48,309 nucleotides of DNA from an uncultured Lachnospiraceae bacterium (GTDB taxonomy: Bacteria; Bacillota; Clostridia; Lachnospirales; Lachnospiraceae): assembly GCA_905236845.1 (NCBI GenBank), contig CAJOQM010000070.1:1-48309 (forward strand). The letters run 5' to 3'. Every line of letters starts with the position of its first letter. Within the stretch, counting starts at the first letter, position 1. Shown here one piece after another: positions 7,554 through 17,589 of the stretch. The position numbers and the translations under genes are program-made. A model generated the notes under the pieces. The model was not told where the DNA came from. It saw nothing but the letters and a program-made list of their open reading frames with translations, and ran no database searches.

Positions 7554-9761
7554 ATGAAAATAATGAAGCGAAGCGGCATAGAGGTTGAATTTGACCTTGA
7601 CAAGATTATAAGTGCCGTAAACAAAGCAAACGACAGTGTGCCCGATGTGCAGAAGATGACCCGTGAGCAGATCATGGTCATATCTTCGAACGTTATGCGC
7701 ATTGTTGAGGGCGTGGGAAGGACCTTAAATGTAGAGGAGATTCAGGATCTGGTGGAGAACCAGATAATGAACCAGCGCGCATTCGAGGTTGCCCGCAATT
7801 ACATCACTTACCGCTACAGGAGAGCCCTGGTACGTAAGTCCAATTCTACCGATGAACAGATAATGAGCCTTATTGAATGCAACAATGAGGAGGTTAAGCA
7901 GGAGAATTCAAACAAGAATCCTGTTGTGAATTCCGTTCAGAGGGACTATATGGCAGGCGAGGTGAGCAAGGATATTACAAAGAGATTCCTCCTTCCCCAC
8001 GATATTGTGGAAGCCCACGAAAAGGGCATCCTGCATTTTCATGACGCTGATTATTTCGCCCAGCATATGCACAATTGCTGCCTGGTAAACCTTGAGGATA
8101 TGCTTCAGAACGGAACAGTCATATCCGAGACTATGATTGAAACACCCAAGAGCTTCTCCACCGCATGCAATATAGCAACCCAGTCCATAGCCCAGATTGC
8201 ATCAAATCAGTACGGCGGTCAGACCATTACTCTGGCGCACCTTGCACCTTTCGTAGACGTAAGCCGTCAGAAATACCGCAAGAAGGTTCGTGAGGAACTG
8301 GCAGAGGCAGGCGTTGAGGCTGATGACGAAATGGTGAATTCCATCGCCGAAAAGCGTGTGCGCCTCGAAATCTCCGCAGGCTGCCAGATGCTTCAATATC
8401 AGGTGATTACCCTTATGACTACAAACGGTCAGGCGCCTTTCGTTACCGTGTTTATGTATCTTAACGAAGTGCCGGAAGGACAGACAAGAGACGATCTTGC
8501 CCTTGTTATAGAGGAAATGCTTAAGCAGCGTATACTGGGAGTTAAGAACGAAAAGGGCGTTTACATAACGCCGGCTTTTCCCAAGCTTATTTATGTCCTT
8601 GAAGAAAATAATGTGGAAGAGGGAAGTCAATATTACGAGCTTACAAAGCTGGCTGCAAAGTGTACCGCAAAGAGGATGGTGCCGGATTATATTTCCGAAA
8701 AGCTTATGGTAGAGCTTAAGGGGGATGTATATCCCTGCATGGGATGCCGCTCCTTCCTTACTCCCGACCGATTTACGGATAACGGCGTCGATAATATTGC
8801 CTATGCGCAAAACTATAAGCCTGCTGTACACAAATACTATGGCCGCTTTAACCAGGGTGTGGTTACATTGAATCTTGTGGATATAGCTTTAAGCTCCCGT
8901 CAGGATATGGACAGATTCTGGCAGATATATGACGAGAGGCTGGAGCTTTGCCACAAGGCTCTTCGGTGCCGCCATGAGAGACTTCTGGGGACTCCTTCGG
9001 ATGTTGCTCCCATCCTGTGGCAAAACGGAGCTCTTGCCCGGCTTAAGAAGGGTGAGACCATAGACCGTCTTCTTTACGACGGATATTCCACCATCTCCCT
9101 GGGCTATGCCGGATTGTATGAGTGTGTGAAATATATGACCGGAAAGTCACATACGGATGATGAGGCGAAGGATTTTGCTCTTAAGGTGATGCAGAGATTA
9201 AACGATGCCTGCGGCGAATGGAAGGCGGAGGAAAATATTGATTACTCTGTATATGGGACTCCCCTGGAATCAACCACATACAAATTTGCACGTTGCCTGC
9301 AGGAGCGCTTTGGCGTTATTCCCGGAGTTACGGACAAAAATTATATCACGAATTCATATCATATCCATGTAACGGAAGATATTAATGCATTCGATAAGCT
9401 CACATTTGAATCCGAATTCCAGAAGCTGTCTCCGGGAGGTGCCATCAGCTATGTTGAGGTTCCGAACATGGAGGACAATATTGACGCAGTGCTCTCTGTA
9501 ATGAAGCATATTTACAATACCATTCTTTACGCCGAGCTTAATACAAAGAGTGATTATTGTCAGGAATGCGGATATACAGGGGAAATCGAGATTACCGAAG
9601 ATCCCCATGGCAAGCTTATCTGGAAATGCCCCAACTGCGGCAACGAGGATCAGGACAAGATGAACGTAGCCCGCCGTACCTGCGGCTATATTGGAACACA
9701 GTTCTGGAATCAGGGGCGTACCCAGGAGATTAGAGAGAGGGTTCTTCATTTAGGAGCATGA
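7554..9761 (+). CDS. nrdD: Anaerobic (class III) ribonucleoside-triphosphate reductase
   Basis: A 735-residue glycyl-radical enzyme reducing ribonucleoside triphosphates to deoxyribonucleotides without oxygen. An ATP-cone regulatory domain occupies about residues 1-95. The catalytic barrel follows, then a C-terminal zinc site (CQECGYTG and CPNCG) and the glycyl-radical motif RRTCGYIG with G711. GAGGAGGAGAA before the ATG at 7554 selects this start; the frame is open further upstream but only through the promoter and NrdR boxes. Seven bases separate its stop from nrdG, the activase. Expression is probably controlled by NrdR. Confidence 0.97.
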   Translation: MKIMKRSGIEVEFDLDKIISAVNKANDSVPDVQKMTREQIMVISSNVMRIVEGVGRTLNVEEIQDLVENQIMNQRAFEVARNYITYRYRRALVRKSNSTDEQIMSLIECNNEEVKQENSNKNPVVNSVQRDYMAGEVSKDITKRFLLPHDIVEAHEKGILHFHDADYFAQHMHNCCLVNLEDMLQNGTVISETMIETPKSFSTACNIATQSIAQIASNQYGGQTITLAHLAPFVDVSRQKYRKKVREELAEAGVEADDEMVNSIAEKRVRLEISAGCQMLQYQVITLMTTNGQAPFVTVFMYLNEVPEGQTRDDLALVIEEMLKQRILGVKNEKGVYITPAFPKLIYVLEENNVEEGSQYYELTKLAAKCTAKRMVPDYISEKLMVELKGDVYPCMGCRSFLTPDRFTDNGVDNIAYAQNYKPAVHKYYGRFNQGVVTLNLVDIALSSRQDMDRFWQIYDERLELCHKALRCRHERLLGTPSDVAPILWQNGALARLKKGETIDRLLYDGYSTISLGYAGLYECVKYMTGKSHTDDEAKDFALKVMQRLNDACGEWKAEENIDYSVYGTPLESTTYKFARCLQERFGVIPGVTDKNYITNSYHIHVTEDINAFDKLTFESEFQKLSPGGAISYVEVPNMEDNIDAVLSVMKHIYNTILYAELNTKSDYCQECGYTGEIEITEDPHGKLIWKCPNCGNEDQDKMNVARRTCGYIGTQFWNQGRTQEIRERVLHLGA

Positions 9762-9767
9762 TATATC

Positions 9768-10334
9768 ATGAATTATGGCAGGATATTTAATTATGATATA
9801 GCAAATGGGGCAGGCGTTAGGACTGCCCTTTTTGTTAGCGGATGCAGACACCACTGCAAGGGGTGTTTTAACCCGGAAACATGGGATTTTAACTATGGTA
9901 AGCCTTATACCCCTGAAACTGAAGATGAGATCATAGCCACATTGGATAATCCGAATATCGACGGCTTATCCCTCTTGGGCGGCGAGCCTATGGAGCCGGA
10001 AAATCAGCCGTATATCAGGGCTTTGGCAGAGCGTGCCAAATCGGAACACCCGGATAAAACCATCTGGATGTATTCCGGCTATCTGTTTGAAGAATTGACA
10101 GACCCCGATAGCGAGCGCTGCCACACCGGGGATACGGCGGCGATTTTGTCATGCCTTGACATCCTTGTGGATGGAGAGTTTGTTCTGGCAAAGAAAAATA
10201 TTTCCCTGCGATTTCGGGGAAGTGAGAACCAGCGGATTATAGATGTGCCTGCGACCCTTGAAAGCGGCCGGATCGTACTTTCCGAGTACATGCAGCCGGT
10301 ACGGGGCGTCCTTTTGCCGAATGGCTCGAACTGA
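9768..10334 (+). CDS. nrdG: Anaerobic ribonucleotide reductase activating protein
   Basis: A 188-residue radical-SAM activase that installs the glycyl radical on NrdD. The Fe-S cluster motif is CRHHCKGC (CxxxCxxC), and LLGGEP (the SAM-contacting glycine-rich strand) lies further on. It starts six bases after the nrdD stop, with TAGGAG at 9751-9756 overlapping the end of nrdD. Length is usual for NrdG. It ends in a strong terminator. Confidence 0.95.
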   Translation: MNYGRIFNYDIANGAGVRTALFVSGCRHHCKGCFNPETWDFNYGKPYTPETEDEIIATLDNPNIDGLSLLGGEPMEPENQPYIRALAERAKSEHPDKTIWMYSGYLFEELTDPDSERCHTGDTAAILSCLDILVDGEFVLAKKNISLRFRGSENQRIIDVPATLESGRIVLSEYMQPVRGVLLPNGSN

Positions 10335-10374
10335 TCATAGATTGCCCCCTGCCTGATGCCATCATGCAGTATAC

Positions 10375-10405
10375 TCCCTTTGCACAAATCGCAAAGGGAT
10401 TTTTT
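10375..10405 (+). terminator. Rho-independent terminator of nrdDG
   Basis: TCCCTTTGC (10375-10383) pairs perfectly with GCAAAGGGA (10391-10399) around a 7-base loop and is followed by six T residues. Confidence 0.93.
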
Positions 10406-10487
10406 ACGCTTAAAATTTGCTATTTTCCTCATTATCGGGTATTATATAAAGCTGTGAGTTTAGTTTTTGTAAGGAGCAATTTTATTT

Positions 10488-12509
10488 ATGAAATTTACAG
10501 AATTATTTGAAATACGTAGCGGTCTGAAAAAGAGAGTTATACTTACGGCGGTGTTTATTGCTGCGTCTGCCATTGTTTTTGCGCTTATGTTAAGGGATTA
10601 TTCCGGAATAGGGTATTGGGCAATGAGCATCGTGTTCTTTGCGGCGGCTCTTATTATGCCTTTTTTAGGCGACAAGGTTTGGACTTTCGTCTATAAATAT
10701 CTTAAGTATCCGATTCTTGTGTTATTTCCGGCTGTGCTTTTTTATTTTACGGAAAAGGCTATGGATACGGGATATTCATTTAACTTCAAGTTGATGAAAT
10801 TTATTCTGTTGAATTATATTATCTATGCATCCATTTTGTTTGTGGTATATTTTGTTACTCTTTCCATGAGATGGGCGATACTGATTGATGCTGTCGTTGC
10901 CTTTGTACTGGGAATAGGCAATTATTTCGTAATTCTCTTCAGGCAGATACCGATCCTTGCGGGAGATCTTTTTACCGTGGGGACGGCTATGAATGTGGCA
11001 AGCGGCTACAGCTATACCATTTCCATGAAGCAGTTTACATTTATCATGTTCTTTATAGCAAGTCTTTCTTTCTTCTTCTTTGCGAGGATGGAGGAGCCGA
11101 AGAGGTACGGGGCGAAGATTCGCATACCCGTTGCTGTATTGGGCGCGGCAATAGCTTTGTGCGGAGCTTTTGTTGTCGCTAGAACCGATATATTGGATTC
11201 CCTCGGATCAAAGATTAATACATTCCGTCCTATCAAATCCTATGCAAAATACGGCGGCATGCTGACATTTACAAGGACTATAAGGCTTATGGTGGTAGAT
11301 GCTCCGGATGGATACTCTCTTGCGGCTGTAGAAGAGCTTACCGAAGGATATGAGTCCGACAGCGCCTCTGATGATTCTTATGTGCGTCCCAATGTTATAG
11401 TAGTAATGAACGAAGCATTTTCGGATCTCCAGGATGTAGGAGACATGGAGACCTTAAATGAGGTCATGCCTTTCTATAACTCTCTTACGGAGAATGCCAT
11501 TAAGGGCAGGGTTTATGTGTCTGTATTCGGCGGTCAGACCGCAAATTCCGAGTATGAGTTCCTGACGGGGGATTCCAAGGCGCTCTTGCCTGCCGGAAGC
11601 ACGCCTTACCAGCTTTATATAAGGAGTTATATTCCTTCTCTTACGGGCAATCTGGGTCTGGATGGTTATCTTAATCTCATAGCCATTCATCCTTATAACG
11701 CCAGCGGATACAACAGATCTTCCGTATATTCACTTATGGGATTTACCGATTTTGTTGATATCACGGATTTTGATGAGAATGTCCTAAAGATAGGCGAGCA
11801 CATTTCCGACAGCGCCGATGTGGACAAGATAATAGAAGAATATGAGGCAAATGAAGCCGAGACTGACGAGCCTTTCTATACATTTAACGTCACTATGCAA
11901 AACCATAGTCCCTTTACGGGAGAGTGGGCAAATCTTTCACCGGAAGTGACCCTTGCGGATGAAAGCTACAATATCGACGGCTCCCAGAATTACCTGAATC
12001 TGATTCACGCATCGGATGAGGCGTTAGAGAAGCTGGTTACATATTTTGAGAATGTGGATGAGCCGACTGTTATCGTACATTTCGGAGATCATGAGCCGGG
12101 TCTTTCGGATGAATTTTATGAAAAGCTTTTAGGAGAGGATCCGGATGACCTCACGGATGAGGAGAGCATGAATCTGTATCATACTCCCTTCCTTATCTGG
12201 GCAAACTACGATATTGATGAGGAAAATTATCAGTTTGAGGACGGCATCAGCCTGAATTATCTCCAGGCTGTTATGCTTGATGCCTGCGGCATGAAAGAGA
12301 GCGGATATACCAAGTATCTGCTGGATCTCATGGAGGAGCTTCCCATTATCAATATCTGCGGATACAAGGATGCGGACGGAAACTTCTATGATTTGGAGGA
12401 TGAAACGTCTCCCTACTACGAGACAATAAACAATTACAATATGCTGATTTATAACCACTTGTTTGATACGAAAAACAGATTGGACGAATTCTTTGAGTAT
12501 GGGGAGTAA
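10488..12509 (+). CDS. LTA synthase-family phosphoglycerol transferase
   Basis: A 673-residue polytopic sulfatase-fold enzyme. About five hydrophobic helices fill residues 15-235, followed by an extracytoplasmic catalytic domain. The likely nucleophile is T351 in GGQTANSEYEFLTG. Metal ligands include E309 (MNEAFSD) and D534/H535 (FGDHEPG). This pattern is that of LtaS/MdoB-type enzymes that transfer glycerol phosphate from phosphatidylglycerol to a glycolipid or polymer outside the membrane. Eleven bases overlap the next gene, a CDP-glycerol-type transferase, which supports a role in polyglycerolphosphate envelope polymers. AAGGAGC precedes the ATG. An upstream TATATAAA near 10443-10450 may be the -10 box. 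Confidence 0.9.
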   Translation: MKFTELFEIRSGLKKRVILTAVFIAASAIVFALMLRDYSGIGYWAMSIVFFAAALIMPFLGDKVWTFVYKYLKYPILVLFPAVLFYFTEKAMDTGYSFNFKLMKFILLNYIIYASILFVVYFVTLSMRWAILIDAVVAFVLGIGNYFVILFRQIPILAGDLFTVGTAMNVASGYSYTISMKQFTFIMFFIASLSFFFFARMEEPKRYGAKIRIPVAVLGAAIALCGAFVVARTDILDSLGSKINTFRPIKSYAKYGGMLTFTRTIRLMVVDAPDGYSLAAVEELTEGYESDSASDDSYVRPNVIVVMNEAFSDLQDVGDMETLNEVMPFYNSLTENAIKGRVYVSVFGGQTANSEYEFLTGDSKALLPAGSTPYQLYIRSYIPSLTGNLGLDGYLNLIAIHPYNASGYNRSSVYSLMGFTDFVDITDFDENVLKIGEHISDSADVDKIIEEYEANEAETDEPFYTFNVTMQNHSPFTGEWANLSPEVTLADESYNIDGSQNYLNLIHASDEALEKLVTYFENVDEPTVIVHFGDHEPGLSDEFYEKLLGEDPDDLTDEESMNLYHTPFLIWANYDIDEENYQFEDGISLNYLQAVMLDACGMKESGYTKYLLDLMEELPIINICGYKDADGNFYDLEDETSPYYETINNYNMLIYNHLFDTKNRLDEFFEYGE

Positions 12510-13680
12510 GATACGGCGGATAATAAGGATAATATATACGGCGGCTTTGATTAAAGTGCTGTTTCCCTTTACGTACTTTTGCGCATCCCGCAGGAGAGTG
12601 GACGAGTCGAAGCTGTTGATAGTCGAGGTCAATGAAAAGCCTTTGACCGACAATTTTAAGCTGTTGTATGATAAATTAAATAAAGATTATAATTTTTATA
12701 TACACATCCATTATCTTGAAAATACAAAGCCGGGTCGCTTTGCTTATATAAAGCGGTGTCTTAAGCTTATAAGAGATGCGGGAACAGCGAAATATATCCT
12801 TGTAAGCGACGCTACCCAGACATTAAGCTGCTATCATATGCGTCCGGAGACCCGGTATATTCAGGTCTGGCATGCATGCGGAGCCTTTAAGAAATTCGGG
12901 CGCAGCACACAGGGGCTTAAATGGAGCAAGGGGAATTTCGAGGATAAGCATTTTCCCGTGCATACGAATTATAATCATGTATGCGTAAGCAGCGCCGATG
13001 TCGTGTGGGCATATGAAGAAGCCATGGGGTATAAGGATAAGCCCGGGGTGGTTCTTCCCGTGGGTATCAGCCGGACGGATGTTTATTTTGACAATGATTA
13101 TATTGCTGCGGCAAGGGCGCATGTAAGGGAGCTTTTCCCGGCGTCACAGGATAAGAAGATAATCCTTTATGCACCCACGTTTCGGGGGCGACCCAGGTTT
13201 GCCGCATCTCCGGATGAGCTTGATATAGGGGCGTTTCGGGAGGCTTTGGGTGATGAATACGTGCTTTTGGTAAGGCATCATTATATGGTAAAGAATCCGC
13301 CGGCAATCCCCGCTGAATATGCAAATTTTGCCATGGACGGAACGAAGATATTTACGGTGGATGAATGCCTGTGCGCAGCGGATATATGCATTACCGATTA
13401 TTCATCTTTGATATTTGAGTATTCTTTGTTTAAAAAACCGTTGCTTTTCTTTGCTTTTGATTTGGATGACTATAATGACTGGAGGGGATTTTATTATCCC
13501 TATGACGAGATGACTCCCGGCCCTGTGTGTCAAACAAATCAGGAAATGATTGAATATATACGAAATATTAAAAGTGAATTTAACCCGCAGACCGTATCAG
13601 CATTTTGCAGGAAATTTATGGGCGCCTGCGACGGTCATTCCACGGAAAGAATTATAAAACTATTACTGGAGGAAGAATAA
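12499..13680 (+). CDS. CDP-glycerol glycerophosphotransferase-like protein
   Basis: A 393-residue protein of the Glyphos_transf (TagB/TagF-like) family. Visible signatures: VWHACGAFKKFG, LPVGISRTD, LYAPTFRG and the C-terminal ITDYSSLIFEYSLFKKP segment, all characteristic of teichoic-acid glycerophosphotransferases. An in-frame ATG exists at 12463, but 12499 is preferred: it lies in the terminal overlap with the previous gene and gives a normal N-terminus (MGSKIRRIIR) with a short membrane-seeking helix. It probably adds glycerol-phosphate (or ribitol-phosphate) units on the cytoplasmic side. It works with the LtaS-like neighbour or on a different polymer; the sequence alone cannot decide. Confidence 0.88.
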   Translation: MGSKIRRIIRIIYTAALIKVLFPFTYFCASRRRVDESKLLIVEVNEKPLTDNFKLLYDKLNKDYNFYIHIHYLENTKPGRFAYIKRCLKLIRDAGTAKYILVSDATQTLSCYHMRPETRYIQVWHACGAFKKFGRSTQGLKWSKGNFEDKHFPVHTNYNHVCVSSADVVWAYEEAMGYKDKPGVVLPVGISRTDVYFDNDYIAAARAHVRELFPASQDKKIILYAPTFRGRPRFAASPDELDIGAFREALGDEYVLLVRHHYMVKNPPAIPAEYANFAMDGTKIFTVDECLCAADICITDYSSLIFEYSLFKKPLLFFAFDLDDYNDWRGFYYPYDEMTPGPVCQTNQEMIEYIRNIKSEFNPQTVSAFCRKFMGACDGHSTERIIKLLLEEE

Positions 13681-15320
13681 TGCCTATCACGGAACTTTTG
13701 GAAGAAAACAGTATTAAATACGGAAATGATGTGGCACTTGTAGAGGTGAATCCCGAGGTTAAGGAAGTTCGCCGGGTTACCTGGAAAGAATACGAGCTCG
13801 TGGAGTCTGCTGCGGAAACAAGCTATCGCCGCCAGATTACCTGGAGCGTATTTAATGAAAAGGCAAATCGCTTTGCGAATCTTCTTATTGAAAGAGGAAT
13901 TAAGAAAAACGACAAGGTCGCTATTTTGCTTATGAACGGTCTTGAATGGCTGCCGATATATTTCGGCATATTAAAGACGGGGGCTTTGGCCGTTCCTTTA
14001 AATTATCGTTACGATCCTTCGGAAATCAAGTATTGCGTGGAAAAGGCGGATGTGGATATTCTCGTGTTCGGTCCGGAATTTATAGGACGAGTGGAGGAAA
14101 TCGCCGATGCAATAAGCAAGAACCGCCTGCTTTTCTATGTTGGCCAGGGGCAGTGCCCTTCTTTTGCGGAGGATTATTTTGAGCTTACGGTAAACAGCCC
14201 GTCCACATCGCCCAACATCATTCTTTCCGAGCAGGATAATGCGGCGATCTATTTCTCCTCGGGAACGACAGGATTCCCGAAGGCTATCCTGCATAACCAT
14301 GAAAGCCTTTCAAATGCGGCAAAGGTAGAGCAAAATCACCATGGTCAGACAAAGAATGATATCTTCCTTTGCATTCCTCCCCTTTATCATACGGGAGCAA
14401 AGATGCACTGGTTCGGGAGTCTGTTGTCAGGAAGCAAGGCAATACTCCTTAAGGGAACAAGTCCCGAGGCTATTATAGAGACCGTTTCAAACGAGCATTG
14501 CTCCATAGTATGGCTTCTTGTGCCCTGGGCTCAGGATATATTGGAGAAGATTGATTCGGGAGAAATTGACCTTAAGAAATACGACCTGCATCAGTGGAGG
14601 CTTATGCATATCGGCGCACAGCCCGTGCCTCAGAGTCTTATAAAACACTGGAAGGAATATTTCCCCCATCACCAATATGATACGAACTACGGTCTTTCGG
14701 AGTCTACAGGCCCCGGTGCTGTGCATCTGGGTGTGGAAAACATCCACAAGGTGGGCGCCATCGGAAAGCCGGGATATGGCTGGAAAGCAAAGATAGTAAG
14801 TGAAGGTGGCTCTGAAATCACCCAACCCGATGAGGTGGGAGAGCTGTGTCTTCAGGGAGCGGGCCTAATGACCTGCTATTACAACGATCCTGAGGCTACC
14901 GATGAAGTGCTGAAAGACGGATGGCTTTATACAGGCGATATGGCGATGAAAGATAAGGATGGATTTTATTTCCTTGTAGATCGTAAGAAAGACGTTATTA
15001 TCACCGGAGGTGAGAATCTCTACCCCGTACAGATAGAAGACTTTATCCGCACCAATCCCAAAGTACACGATGTGGCTGTAATCGGTATTGCAGACAAGCG
15101 TTTGGGTGAGATTGCTGCGGCTATTATAGAATTAAAGCCCGGGGAGACCTGTACCGAGGAGGAGATGAACGAGCATTGCTACGGTCTTCCCAGGTACAAG
15201 CGCCCCCGCAAGATTATATTTGACGAGATACCAAGGAACCCCACCGGCAAGATTGAAAAGCCCCGGCTCAGGGAAAAATACAACGCTTCGGCTTTGGTTG
15301 CGGCAGAGAATCAGGCTTAA
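13680..15320 (+). CDS. Acyl-CoA synthetase (AMP-forming ligase)
   Basis: A 546-residue adenylate-forming ligase. Signatures: the P-loop FSSGTTGFPKAIL, YGLSEST (A5-type motif), LYTGDM, DRKKDVIITGGENLYP (hinge region) and the catalytic-lysine segment NPTGKIEK near the C-terminus. It should activate a carboxylic acid to acyl-AMP and then acyl-CoA. The chain length or ring structure of the acid cannot be read. The start ATG overlaps the previous stop by one base (TAATG at 13678-13682), with GGAGGAAG just before, so it is translationally coupled. The frame extends upstream to 13605, but that part lies inside the previous gene. Confidence 0.9.
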   Translation: MPITELLEENSIKYGNDVALVEVNPEVKEVRRVTWKEYELVESAAETSYRRQITWSVFNEKANRFANLLIERGIKKNDKVAILLMNGLEWLPIYFGILKTGALAVPLNYRYDPSEIKYCVEKADVDILVFGPEFIGRVEEIADAISKNRLLFYVGQGQCPSFAEDYFELTVNSPSTSPNIILSEQDNAAIYFSSGTTGFPKAILHNHESLSNAAKVEQNHHGQTKNDIFLCIPPLYHTGAKMHWFGSLLSGSKAILLKGTSPEAIIETVSNEHCSIVWLLVPWAQDILEKIDSGEIDLKKYDLHQWRLMHIGAQPVPQSLIKHWKEYFPHHQYDTNYGLSESTGPGAVHLGVENIHKVGAIGKPGYGWKAKIVSEGGSEITQPDEVGELCLQGAGLMTCYYNDPEATDEVLKDGWLYTGDMAMKDKDGFYFLVDRKKDVIITGGENLYPVQIEDFIRTNPKVHDVAVIGIADKRLGEIAAAIIELKPGETCTEEEMNEHCYGLPRYKRPRKIIFDEIPRNPTGKIEKPRLREKYNASALVAAENQA

Positions 15321-15332
15321 AGGAGACAAAAA

Positions 15333-16754
15333 TTGGATTGGAAAACCTTGTTGTGCGCAGACAGAATCCGCACATACCAGCATCCGGATACCAGAGAGAT
15401 ACGTACTGAATTTGAGCGGGATTATCACAGGATAATCGATTCGGCCTCGTTTCGCCGTCTTCAGGATAAGACACAGGTCTTCCCCTTGGATGAAAGTGAT
15501 TTCGTGCGTACCAGACTGACGCATTCTCTGGAGGTTTCGTCTATTGCAAGGTCTTTGGGCAGCAATGTATCCCAAAAGATAATGTCTAATCTTAAGGACC
15601 CGGATTTTGAGCCGGAGTATGTGTCGGATATTTGTAATATCCTTCAGTGCGCAGGCCTTATTCACGATATAGGAAATCCTCCCTTCGGACATTTTGGTGA
15701 AACGACAATTAGGGAATGGTTCCAAAAAAATCTTCCCGATTTAATATCCGGGGGAGCTCCTGTTGAAAGCTTGCTTACAGAGGAAATGAAGAATGATTTC
15801 TATCATTTTGAAGGTAATGCGCAGGGATTCCGTCTTGTTACGAAACTCCACTATTTAGTGGATTCTCACGGGATGAACCTTACAAAGGCTCTTCTTGCAA
15901 CCATAATTAAATATCCGGTTTCTTCCGTGGAAATAAGCAAAGAAAGCGGGGATATCCGCAGAAAGAAGATGGGATATTTCCTTGCGGACAAAAAAGATTT
16001 TGATGATGTACAGTCATCCTGCGGCACAAACGGAAGAAGGCATCCTCTTGCATTTCTGCTTGAGGCTGCAGACGATATTGCATATATTACCGCAGATATT
16101 GAAGATGCATATAAGAAACGATATCTTTCCTTTGATCTTTTGCAAAGGGAGCTTACAGCCTATGGAAATGACAATAATCTTTTCACGGATGAAAGCAGCA
16201 GATATAAGGAGCTTATGGATTCTCTGCAAAGGAAATTTAAGCGGGGAATGGATCAGGGGAACGCCGATCCCGGCGAATATGCTGTCCAGAATTGGGTTAT
16301 CACGGTTCAGGTTGCAGCTATAAACGAAGTAACTGATGCCTTTATCAGAAACTATGATGCCATCATGGAAGGTACGTACAAAAAAGAGCTTATAGCGGAT
16401 TCCAACGTGAAGGGAATTATGCAGGCATTAGGTCGGATAGAGCTAAAGTACGTATTTCAATCCAGCCCCATTTACAAGCATGAGATTGCAGAAGAGGTAA
16501 TTCTGGATTTTCTGCTTGATAAATTTGTGCCTGCTGCAGCAAAATACGATACAGATGAGCCGATGACAGCTGTTGAAACCCGGCTTATGGGAATTATATC
16601 CGAAAATTATATGTCGGTTTACAAAACGCATTCCGAAGGAAAAAATCCCACTGAGCGCCTGTATCTTCGGCTTATGCTTGCGACAGATTATATCTGCGGT
16701 ATGACGGATACATTTGCAAAGACGCTCTATCAGGATCTTTCGGGAAATAATTAA
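15333..16754 (+). CDS. dgt: dGTPase-like HD triphosphohydrolase
   Basis: A 473-residue HD-domain protein resembling deoxyguanosinetriphosphate triphosphohydrolase, which splits dNTPs into deoxynucleosides and triphosphate. Seen: RRLQDKTQVFPL, then RTRLTHSLEVSSIARSLG (first metal His), and GLIHDIGNPPFGHFGE (the HD pair), all in family order. Translation starts at TTG (15333) with AAAGGAGA at 15319-15326; no ATG fits. It sits 12 bases after the acyl-CoA ligase. It may balance dNTP pools together with the uridine phosphorylase that follows; that link is inferred. Confidence 0.88.
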   Translation: MDWKTLLCADRIRTYQHPDTREIRTEFERDYHRIIDSASFRRLQDKTQVFPLDESDFVRTRLTHSLEVSSIARSLGSNVSQKIMSNLKDPDFEPEYVSDICNILQCAGLIHDIGNPPFGHFGETTIREWFQKNLPDLISGGAPVESLLTEEMKNDFYHFEGNAQGFRLVTKLHYLVDSHGMNLTKALLATIIKYPVSSVEISKESGDIRRKKMGYFLADKKDFDDVQSSCGTNGRRHPLAFLLEAADDIAYITADIEDAYKKRYLSFDLLQRELTAYGNDNNLFTDESSRYKELMDSLQRKFKRGMDQGNADPGEYAVQNWVITVQVAAINEVTDAFIRNYDAIMEGTYKKELIADSNVKGIMQALGRIELKYVFQSSPIYKHEIAEEVILDFLLDKFVPAAAKYDTDEPMTAVETRLMGIISENYMSVYKTHSEGKNPTERLYLRLMLATDYICGMTDTFAKTLYQDLSGNN

Positions 16755-16812
16755 GACAAAAAGGCGGATCGGCTCGCAGCTTTACGGCTGCGTCTGTTAG
16801 GAGGAAATGTCT

Positions 16813-17586
16813 ATGTTATATTATGAAGACGGTACGGGAACCCAGTTTCACCTTCATCTGACATCAGAGGATGTAGGGAGATATTGTATTCTTCCCGGAG
16901 ACCCCGGGCGCTGCGAGAAGATAGCTTCTTTTCTGGATGATGCCGAGCTTGTATCAAGTAACAGAGAATTCACGACGTATACCGGCACTCTTGAGGGAGA
17001 GAAGGTCTCCGTCACGTCTACCGGTATCGGCGGACCTTCCGCAGCCATAGCGATGGAAGAGCTTACCCGCTGTGATGTCGATACATTTATCCGTGTGGGA
17101 ACCTGCGGCGGCATGGATATAAATGTCAAAGGAGGCGACCTGGTTATAGCTACCGGCGCTATCCGTATGGAGGGCACATCAAAGGAATATGCTCCCATAG
17201 AATTTCCTGCCGTGGCAGATCACAAGTGTGTAACTGCCCTTGAGCAGGCTGCGAAGGATTTGGGAATGACTTATCATGTAGGCGTGGTGGAATGCAAGGA
17301 TTCCTTCTATGGCCAGCACGAAGCCGACAGAATGCCCGTGGGATATGAGCTTTTGAACAAATGGGATGCCTGGCTTAAGCTGGGGACGAAGGCTTCGGAG
17401 ATGGAGTCTGCTGCGATGTTTACCGTAGGAGCGGCTCTGGGCGTCCGGACTGGGACGGTTCTTCTTACCGTAGCCAATCAGGAAAGAGAAAAGCAGCATA
17501 TGACAAATCCGCAGGTCTATGATATGGAATCGGCCATAAAGACAGCGGTAGAGGCAGTGAGAATCCTTATAAAGAACGGGGATTGA
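16813..17586 (+). CDS. udp: Uridine phosphorylase
   Basis: A 257-residue nucleoside phosphorylase of the PNP/UDP family, converting uridine + phosphate to uracil + ribose-1-phosphate. Motifs: [12 protein letters not shown] (phosphate-binding), [25 protein letters not shown], and [10 protein letters not shown], the nucleoside-binding strand. There are two ATGs: 16807 lies only two bases after AGGAGG (16799-16804), while 16813 has the normal 8-base spacing, so 16813 is chosen. A small GC hairpin (CGCAGC 16775-16780 with GCTGCG 16787-16792) precedes the ribosome-binding site. It has no T-run, so it is not a terminator. Confidence 0.9.
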   Translation: MLYYEDGTGTQFHLHLTSEDVGRYCILPGDPGRCEKIASFLDDAELVSSNREFTTYTGTLEGEKVSVTSTGIGGPSAAIAMEELTRCDVDTFIRVGTCGGMDINVKGGDLVIATGAIRMEGTSKEYAPIEFPAVADHKCVTALEQAAKDLGMTYHVGVVECKDSFYGQHEADRMPVGYELLNKWDAWLKLGTKASEMESAAMFTVGAALGVRTGTVLLTVANQEREKQHMTNPQVYDMESAIKTAVEAVRILIKNGD

Positions 17587-17589
17587 TTT

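Noticed and set aside
16775..16792. GC hairpin before udp as terminator or riboswitch
   Set aside because: Only six base pairs, no T-run and no larger structured region.
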